NCBI RefSeq assembly: GCF_002105155.1
Contig: NW_019029012.1
Location: 408,805-472,804, forward strand
Reading direction: 5' to 3'
DNA length: 64,000 nucleotides
Origin: Lobosporangium transversale
Taxonomy: Eukaryota > Mortierellomycota > Mortierellomycetes > Mortierellales > Mortierellaceae
Shown: positions 58,701 to 64,000 of the stretch, one piece after another
Numbering within the stretch: the first letter of the stretch is position 1
Layout: every line of letters begins with the position of its first letter
Position numbers and translations under genes: made by a program
The notes under the pieces: generated by a model
What the model was told of the DNA's origin: nothing
Seen by the model: only the letters and a program-made list of their open reading frames with translations
The model's database searches: none

Positions 58701-59446
58701 AAATGCTCCGCTCTTACATATCGTACAAGCAAAACGACTGGGATCTTTTACTGCCTATGATGGAGTTCGCATACAACAACTCTGTCAATCCTACGACAGG
58801 CTTCTCCCCATTCTTTCTGAACTATGGTCACCATCCACTAGTCCCTGGATCTCTTTTAAAGCCACCTGATACCAATGTTCCGGCTGTCAGTGATTTTGTT
58901 CGAACCCAGTCGATGAATTTGGCGCTAGCTCAGGATGCCATCATCGAAGCGCAGAATAGGCAAAAGGCCCAAGCGGACAAAACTCGCAGGCCTGCTACGT
59001 TTGCTGTGGGTGACATGGTGCTCTTAAGCTCGGAAAACATCTCTGTCGCGGGACATAAAAATAGGCCGTCGCAGAAACTGGAACCTGAGTACATAGGCCC
59101 TTACAAGATCATTTCGAAGGTCAATGAAAATGCCTACAAGCTGGAACTACCGCCTGACATGCATCAGCATCCAGTCTTTAATGCCGATCTGCTTCGCCCC
59201 TATATTGAGTCGCCTCGTGAATTCGGCGACCGCTTACCACCACGCCCTGCCCCCGAGCTTGTAGATGGAGAAGAGGAGTATGAAGTCGACAAAATCATTG
59301 ACTTCAAAATGTTTGGCAAAACTCCTAAGTGGCTCGTTCTTTGGAAAGGCTATCCATTAGATGAAGCCACTTGGGAAACAAAATCTTCGCTCGCAAACGC
59401 TAAAGAGGCGCTTGCCGTCTTTGAGGCTTCAAGAAAAACAAGATAA
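55706..59446 (+). CDS. Pol polyprotein of chromovirus B
   Basis: 1246-aa frame from ATG 55706. Order: Ser/Thr/Pro-rich leader; aspartic protease near residue 129 with [11 protein letters not shown] where D-S/T-G is usual; reverse transcriptase ([20 protein letters not shown]; catalytic YLDD near 472); RNase H ([13 protein letters not shown] near 620, ending [11 protein letters not shown]); integrase zinc module (near 820-865) and DDE core ([17 protein letters not shown], and the Glu in TERANR near 990); GPY-like tail; chromodomain ([32 protein letters not shown]) near 1190-1240, which would target insertion to heterochromatin marks. No internal stop or frameshift. Expression relative to gag is unusual: same frame, two intervening stops. 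Re-initiation or internal initiation at 55706 is the simplest explanation. Confidence 0.95.
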   Translation: [1246 protein letters not shown]

Positions 59447-59459
59447 TAGGTTTCTTCAT

Positions 59460-59470
59460 GACGGGAAGGA
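59460..59470 (+). promoter_or_regulatory. Polypurine tract of chromovirus B
   Basis: GACGGGAAGGA lies directly before the 3' LTR, where plus-strand DNA synthesis is primed. The inferred tract of element A (TGGGAAGG) has the same core. Confidence 0.7.
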
Positions 59471-59665
59471 TGCAAGCGAAATCACTATAATAATTTTGTG
59501 CAACATAGTATTTCGCCCATATTTCTAGAGCATTCCTTGCAACAGGATATTAACTAGTATAAATAGGTCTACTTTTCTATCTAGTTCTGTAGCATAGTTC
59601 CCCCTGAATAAAGATACCTTTATTGCACCCTTAGATCCCCCTAGAACACTACCTTGACTTTTGCA
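59471..59665 (+). repeat. 3' LTR of chromovirus B
   Basis: Same 195-bp sequence as the 5' LTR as far as I can compare, followed immediately by the target duplication TAGTG. Confidence 0.95.
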
Positions 59666-59869
59666 TAGTGTGACGCTTTATTGCCACTAGTTTCTACTGC
59701 TAGTTTTATTTTTTATCGTACTATTTCAGTTGAAATTTCTCTAGTGTGTTTTTTTTTAAGATCTTCCTCGTTTTTTAGTCGGACCATTATTATATTGCAT
59801 ATTGAAATATGCAACATTTCTCAAGGCAGAATTTATAGATCGTGGAGAGCTTTGGATCATCAGCGTAAC

Positions 59870-60350
59870 TGTCAAGGACTGACAGGACGAGTGCAAGAGA
59901 AGGTAAGTGATTTAGGAACAAGAATGAACTTAGGAGATTCAAGAATAGTTTTATACTTGTTTGACTGAAGCGGAGACGCGCTTCAAGAACTCTAAATAAA
60001 GCTTACTCAAATATTTCCTAAGGACTTTTACCATATGCGGAACTTCAAGTGTTGAGTTAACTTAATACACAGGATCCGAGGAAGATATCTGGTGCAATCT
60101 TATTTCAAGGTTCCTTGGCACTATAAGCCTTGGTTATTGGTTTATAGCTCTTCTAGAATCCTTGGAGCTATTCACGGAGCTAGAAAACTAGGAGACGCGA
60201 CTTGGCTTGACAGGCAAACTATGCATGGAGGAATGAGTGAAGGAAATGAGCGGAACAAATTAATCAAGCACACGTGATCTTTTTCAGATTCGAATCAGAC
60301 AAAAGTCATTCATCAATTCATGAGCTAGACATTGCTTGCTGTTCGTGACA
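59870..60350 (-). mobile_element. Solo LTR D (481 bp), inverted relative to element E
   Basis: On the minus strand it begins TGTCACGAACAGC and ends GTCCTTGACA. It is flanked by a perfect 5-bp direct repeat GTAAC (59865-59869, 60351-60355), so it is a complete solo LTR and not half of a hairpin artefact. It matches the LTR of element E over its full length in opposite orientation. It interrupts the element A pol frame between E and SY. A 61-codon frame on its plus strand recurs in E and is probably incidental. Confidence 0.9.
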
Positions 60351-60472
60351 GTAACTCTCAATCAGGCGCTGCTTCAGGTTCGGTTCTAGTTCGACCACAA
60401 GTGAGTTGACGGCGACAGATTGTAGATCTTGGTGATCTGGTCGTCGCGAAAGCGCATCTGGGACGATGTTGT
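60351..60472 (-). pseudogene. Chromovirus A pol remnant, RNase H C-terminus
   Basis: The 122 bp between the two inverted LTRs read [20 protein letters not shown] then VNSLVVELEPNLKQRLIE on the minus strand, matching [20 protein letters not shown] of element B. This identifies the spacer as element A sequence and not unique host DNA. Confidence 0.85.
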
Positions 60473-60953
60473 TGTCACGAACAGCAAGCAATGTCTAGCT
60501 CATGAATTGATGAATGACTTTTGTCTGATTCGAATCTGAAAAAGATCACGTGTGCTTGATTAATTTGTTCCGCTCATTTCCTTCACTCATTCCTCCATGC
60601 ATAGTTTGCCTGTCAAGCCAAGTCGCGTCTCCTAGTTTTCTAGCTCCGTGAATAGCTCCAAGGATTCTAGAAGAGCTATAAACCAATAACCAAGGCTTAT
60701 AGTGCCAAGGAACCTTGAAATAAGATTGCACCAGATATCTTCCTCGGATCCTGTGTATTAAGTTAACTCAACACTTGAAGTTCCGCATATGGTAAAAGTC
60801 CTTAGGAAATATTTGAGTAAGCTTTATTTAGAGTTCTTGAAGCGCGTCTCCGCTTCAGTCAAACAAGTATAAAACTATTCTTGAATCTCCTAAGTTCATT
60901 CTTGTTCCTAAATCACTTACCTTCTCTTGCACTCGTCCTGTCAGTCCTTGACA
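60473..60953 (+). repeat. 5' LTR of element E
   Basis: 481 bp, TGTCACGAAC...TTGACA, with gypsy-typical TGTCAC start and ...GACA end. Inverted copy of solo LTR D at 122 bp distance. Confidence 0.92.
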
Positions 60954-61036
60954 TTGCAGACTCCACAAATTCTTGTTCTGCCCACTCTTATCCTAAGCAA
61001 ATTATATTTTTCCCTTGTTAACCCAATCTCACAATC

Positions 61037-62191
61037 ATGTCCCAGAACCCCCATCCTGAAATCTATACACCACGAGCCCTAGAAGAACTTGCCCAAGATC
61101 CTAATGTAGACCCCCGTCAAGTCTTGGCTCATCTCCAGTCCCATGCTGAAGCCGTTAGCGGAATGCAGCAGCAAATCCAGAATATCCGAGATGTAGTGAA
61201 CCAACAGCACGCCCAACTGAACAGTAATCCTGACCCCGCAGGGCTAATCACCCTACGTAGCGCCATCGAGACCCTTGCATCCCAGCATCAAGAACAGAGA
61301 AATATGCAGCGCTCCTTCGAAAGAGATATGCAGTCTATTCTGAGCCGACTTGCAAATCGAGCCACAGCTCCTACGCCACGTACTGCTATCCCGCAACCCC
61401 TCACTACCAAGTTTAAGGGAAACAGCGATGAGCTGTCCCTCTCAGATTTTCGTGCTCGTCTACAAATTGTCTTCGCACGTTTTCCTGACGCCCTATCCAA
61501 CGACGAAGAAAAGATTAACTACTCCCTGCAGTGCCTAGATGGTGACGCATCTCGGCACTTTGCTCCGTACATCAATGGAGAAATCGAAGATGACTCCGGA
61601 GTCCTGACTTCCTACGAAGTATTTATCGAGACATTAGAAGAATTTTTCGGAGACCATCTCGAGCAGGAAGATGTTGAACATCAACTATCCTGCATCCGTC
61701 AATCCGGTTCGATGATCGAATATGTAACAGAGTTTCGCCGCCTCGCCGCCCGCAGTGGCTGGAACGACCGAGCCCTCAAGGCCCGTTTCAAGAAAGGTCT
61801 ATCAAGTGAAATCCATGGCCTGCTCTTGCCACAGTGGTCTAAGTTCAAGACCGTACATGAGGTGCAGACCGCGGCAATCGACGCCTATAGAAATCTGTCA
61901 TCACATCGTCGCCAGCGGCCCCGCTTCGAGTCTTTCAAGCATCAGACACCACCAGCCCGACGTCCCCCACCAGTGAGCACCACTACTCCGGCCCCAGCGG
62001 CTCCATCTATGGCAATGGATGTAGATGCCATGCGTGCCCGACGTCTCACACCCGAAGAGAAAAAGCGCCGCAGAGATATGGGTCTTTGCCTGTATTGCGG
62101 TGGCGCTAACCACATCGCCTTGAATTGCCCTACCAAGAAGACAATCCATGCATCCGTTCTAGAAGCCGAGTCGGGAAACGAATCTGCCTAG
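61037..62191 (+). CDS. Gag of element E
   Basis: 384-aa frame starting MSQNPHPEIYTPRALEELAQ, 83 nt after the LTR. An N-terminal coiled coil (about 30-110) precedes the capsid-like region (TTKFKGNSDELSLSDFRARL; NYSLQCLDGDASRHFAPYIN; RQSGSMIEYVTEFRRLAARS). A CCHC zinc knuckle, CLYCGGANHIALNC, lies near 350-365. The last codons, TCG GGA AAC, form a slippery heptamer that leads into the overlapping pol frame. The gag frame itself is undamaged. Confidence 0.92.
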   Translation: MSQNPHPEIYTPRALEELAQDPNVDPRQVLAHLQSHAEAVSGMQQQIQNIRDVVNQQHAQLNSNPDPAGLITLRSAIETLASQHQEQRNMQRSFERDMQSILSRLANRATAPTPRTAIPQPLTTKFKGNSDELSLSDFRARLQIVFARFPDALSNDEEKINYSLQCLDGDASRHFAPYINGEIEDDSGVLTSYEVFIETLEEFFGDHLEQEDVEHQLSCIRQSGSMIEYVTEFRRLAARSGWNDRALKARFKKGLSSEIHGLLLPQWSKFKTVHEVQTAAIDAYRNLSSHRRQRPRFESFKHQTPPARRPPPVSTTTPAPAAPSMAMDVDAMRARRLTPEEKKRRRDMGLCLYCGGANHIALNCPTKKTIHASVLEAESGNESA

Positions 62192-62216
62192 GCTCCGACG
62201 AGGAATGGATCCTAGG
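62173..62216 (+). promoter_or_regulatory. Programmed -1 ribosomal frameshift signal (gag-pol of element E)
   Basis: GGGAAAC at 62173-62179 is phased G|GGA|AAC in the gag frame, the canonical X XXY YYZ arrangement. A 7-nt spacer follows, then CCTAGG (62187-62192) and a second CCTAGG (62211-62216) that can pair in a 6-bp stem around an 18-nt loop. Slippage by -1 enters exactly the pol frame, which overlaps gag from 62125 to 62191. The gag stop lies within the signal. Confidence 0.82.
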
Positions 62217-64000
62217 AAATATGCTCACTACTTCCTCGCCCTCAAGACCTAGAATCTGCCTCTTAGTTAATATAACCTTGTCCCTGCCTAGTCAGCCCCC
62301 TGTCCAAACCAAAGCTCTCATCGACTCTGGGGCGCAAGCTTCTTTCATCGATGTGAGCCTCGTCACGAAACATAACCTCATCACTGTCCCCTTGTCCACT
62401 CCCCTTCGTCTCAACATGGCTGATGGTCAGGCCAGCCTTCACGGCCTTGTCACTCACCATGCCCCTGTCTCCCTAGCCATAGAAAATCATCGTGAAAATT
62501 TGTCACTGAACGTCACTAGTATCCAGCACCCAGTCATCCTTGGTATCGATTGGCTTGAAAAGCACAACCCTGCCATAAACTGGAAAAGGCGACTAGTTTC
62601 TTTCTCTGATGACTTCTGCAATAAAACCTGTTTTGAACAGTATCCTGTCGTGTCTTGTGAAACAATCTTGTCTAGCTTTCTTGCTTCTAGTTTCGTCCCT
62701 AGTCTTGCTCCTAGTCTTGATCTTGAAAATAATATATCTGTTAATGATTATTATCTCTGTCAATTACTCTCAGAATACCTTGAGGACCTATGTCCTACCC
62801 AGTCCTTGATCTCTGTTCCTGACCTCTCTTGTTTTTCTCTATCCCTGAATTCCAGCACCTCTGAACCTTGCCCTGTAACACTCTCTGAATCTTTGCCCCC
62901 AACCTATTCTGAGTTCGCACCACTTTTCAAAGAAAAAGAACTTGGAACTCTGCCTCCTCATAGACCCTTTGACCATGCTATCTCTCTTGAACCTGATTCC
63001 AAAATTCCATTTGGCCCCTTGTATACTTTGTCACATACTGAGCTCGAAGCCCTTAAAGAATACCTTGATGATAATCTGAAAAGAGGATTTATCCGACGGT
63101 CAGAATCCCCAGCCGGCGCTCCTGTCCTATTTGTTCCAAAAAAAGATGGCAAACTCAGACTTTGTGTAGATTATCGAGCCCTCAATAAAATAACAATCAA
63201 GAACCGCTGCCCCCTGCCCTTAATATCAGAGACCTTGGACCGACTACGGTTAGCACTCATCTTCACCAAGTTAGACCTCAAGGGCGCTTACAATCTTGTT
63301 CGATAGCTAAGGGTGACGATGGAAACGCCTTTCGCACTCGGTATGGCCATTTCGAGTACCTTGTGATGCCTTTCGGGCTCACCATGCCCCAGCCACTTCC
63401 AAGCCTTTCTCAACGAGGTCCTTCGTAGCTGCCTTGATACTTCGTCGTCATCTATTTGGACGATATCCTGATTTATTCCAACAACGAGGAGGAACACGTC
63501 CACCATGTGCGTAAGGTCTTGCAATTACTTATGGATGCTGACCTCCAAGTCAATTTGGAAAAATGCCAGTTTCATGTTACCACCGTTGAGTTTCTCGGTT
63601 ACGTGATCTCTCCTACTGGCATCTCCATGGACCCTGCAAGGTTAAGGCTATCACATCATGGCCTACCCCTGCATCTGTGCGCGACATCCAAGTGTTCTTG
63701 GGCTTTGCCAACTTCTATCGTCGCTTCATCAAGAATTTCTCCAATGTAGTTTCGCCTATCACAAGCCTCCTTAAAAAAGATGTGCCCTTTGTCTGGGGTC
63801 CTCCTGCTCAAAAGGCTTTTGACGAGCTTCGAAGGGTTTTCACAACCGAACCAGTCCTGTCTCACTACAACCCAGAAAAACCATGCTTTCTCGAGCCCGA
63901 TGCTTCAAAGCACGCTTTGGGCGCTGTCTGTAGCCAGGCGGACGACAAAGGAGTGTTGCGGCCTCTTGCCTACTATTCTCGCTCTCTGACACCCCCTGAG
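62180..64000 (+). pseudogene. Pol of element E, frame-damaged, incomplete at window end
   Basis: After the -1 shift the frame reads RICLGSDEEWILGNM, then a normal retropepsin site (ALIDSGAQASFIDVSLV) and RT up to LDLKGAYNLVR, where a TAG closes it at 63304. Coding homology continues in shifting frames: [99 protein letters not shown]. The breaks between 63300 and 63640 are mostly loss of one base where the family pattern implies a longer homopolymer. Either this copy is decaying or the assembly has base errors. The RNase H and integrase parts lie beyond the edge. Confidence 0.85.

Larger units (their letters stand above)
54400..59665 (+). mobile_element. Chromovirus B: complete Ty3/gypsy retrotransposon
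   Basis: 5266 bp with two 195-bp LTRs (54400-54594, 59471-59665) that I read as identical, flanked by the 5-bp direct repeat TAGTG (54395-54399 and 59666-59670). It holds a primer binding site, a gag frame, a pol frame with protease, RT, RNase H, integrase and chromodomain, and a polypurine tract. Identical LTRs and undamaged frames indicate a recent insertion. Domain order RT-RH-IN places it in Ty3/gypsy, and the chromodomain in the chromoviruses. It sits inside element C inside element A. Confidence 0.95.
54216..59813. mobile_element. Element C: 327-bp insertion with 8-bp target duplication, itself split by element B
   Basis: The 8-mer ACATTTCT occurs at 54208-54215 and again at 59814-59821. 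Removing everything between, plus one copy, restores element A's frame precisely. Taking out element B and its TAGTG duplicate (54400-59670) leaves 327 bp: 54216-54399 plus 59671-59813. Its ends are TGAAAAATATTTTGC and ATTGAAATATGCA, only weakly inverted-repeat-like. It has no coding capacity. An 8-bp duplication would suit a hAT-type miniature element; the TG...CA ends would suit a solo LTR, but LTR duplications are usually 4-6 bp. Class unknown. Confidence 0.6.
52713..60472 (-). mobile_element. Chromovirus A (Ty3/gypsy), minus strand, interrupted by elements B, C and D and cut by E
   Basis: Reading right to left, pol of A begins at the RNase H tail ([20 protein letters not shown], 60472-60351). 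It is interrupted by LTR D (59870-60350), resumes at SYADDPKLSTIYKFCLEK (59869-59814), is interrupted by element C (54216-59813, itself containing B), and resumes at CPPPRYSLHDGLLYVWRRG through integrase and chromodomain to the stop at 52819. With the insertions ignored, the segment from SY to GLL has the same length (29 residues) as the homologous segment of element B, and the frame is kept at each join. The 5' part of A should lie right of element E, outside the window. Confidence 0.85.
60473..64000 (+). mobile_element. Ty3/gypsy element E, 5' part, runs off the window
   Basis: The LTR at 60473-60953 is followed by gag, a -1 frameshift signal and pol up to RNase H at the window edge. Its LTR is the same family as solo LTR D. 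It is inserted in element A's RNase H region; the five bases before it (GTTGT, 60468-60472) should recur after its 3' LTR outside the window. No TGG-type primer site is evident directly after the LTR (TTGCAGACTCCACAAATTC), so its priming mode is unclear. The pol part is damaged after about 63300. Confidence 0.92.

Noticed and set aside
59681..59968. 95-aa plus-strand frame at the right flank of element B
   Set aside because: It crosses the borders of elements C, A and LTR D and so cannot be a gene.
60092..60731. 61-aa frame found twice in opposite orientation
   Set aside because: It is the same antisense frame within two copies of one LTR; duplication of the LTR explains the recurrence, and no coding signal was seen.
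1..64000. tRNA, rRNA or snRNA genes
   Set aside because: I looked for T-loop-like GTTCGA boxes and cloverleaf halves; the few hits (for example GATTCGAATC in the LTRs) have no matching partner arms.

Overview
The window looks like nuclear DNA of an early-diverging filamentous fungus. Genes carry many short GT-AG introns with T-rich acceptors, intergenic DNA is full of 20-30 nt A or T runs, and the gene set is fungal (Sec16, Sng1-like, NDT80/PhoG, mitochondrial TPP carrier, succinyl-CoA ligase, Trm13, eL20). A decaying F-box/LRR family, a Crinkler-type N-terminus and chromodomain Ty3/gypsy elements suggest Mucoromycota, most likely a Mortierella-like lineage. That placement is inference.

Layout. 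0.5-6.9 kb: a five-exon SEC16 with two tyrosine/glutamine repeat tracts and an unexpected zinc-ribbon-like motif. 7.5-9.9 kb: a three-exon gene of unknown function and a broken minus-strand frame. 10.3-16.8 kb: four F-box/LRR paralogues, only one intact. 17.1-20.4 kb: a two-exon protein with a MIT-like region. 20.4-25.0 kb: gene-poor DNA rich in homopolymers and TACATGTA. 25.0-28.7 kb: an Sng1/DUF3533 membrane protein convergent with a mitochondrial thiamine pyrophosphate carrier. 29.9-32.6 kb: a many-exon OB-fold gene that I reconstruct as a MEIOB (meiosis-specific ssDNA-binding) homologue. 33.4-34.0 kb: ribosomal protein eL20. 34-41 kb: about 7 kb without a recognisable gene. 41.2-44.5 kb: an NDT80/PhoG transcription factor. 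44.8-46.8 kb: TRM13. 47.2-49.8 kb: LSC2. 50.2-51.2 kb: a dead PIF/Harbinger transposase.

The right-hand 11 kb is a nested transposon cluster inside a Crinkler-like gene (N-terminus at 52.48 kb). Chromovirus A (minus strand) appears to have entered that gene at 52,713. A was then hit by a 327-bp element C with an 8-bp target duplication, by a solo LTR D (GTAAC duplication) and by gypsy element E at 60,473, which runs off the window. A complete young chromovirus B (54,400-59,665; LTRs identical as far as I can read, TAGTG duplication) sits inside C. Removing the insertions restores one continuous A reading frame at each junction, which supports this order.

The host genes do not form an operon-like unit; they are ordinary dispersed housekeeping and regulatory genes. 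Two are meiosis- or development-linked (MEIOB-like, NDT80-like). The clearest mechanistic signal is a textbook -1 frameshift site between gag and pol of element E. Exon boundaries were assigned by eye from GT/AG, reading phase and family conservation; none is confirmed by RNA evidence.
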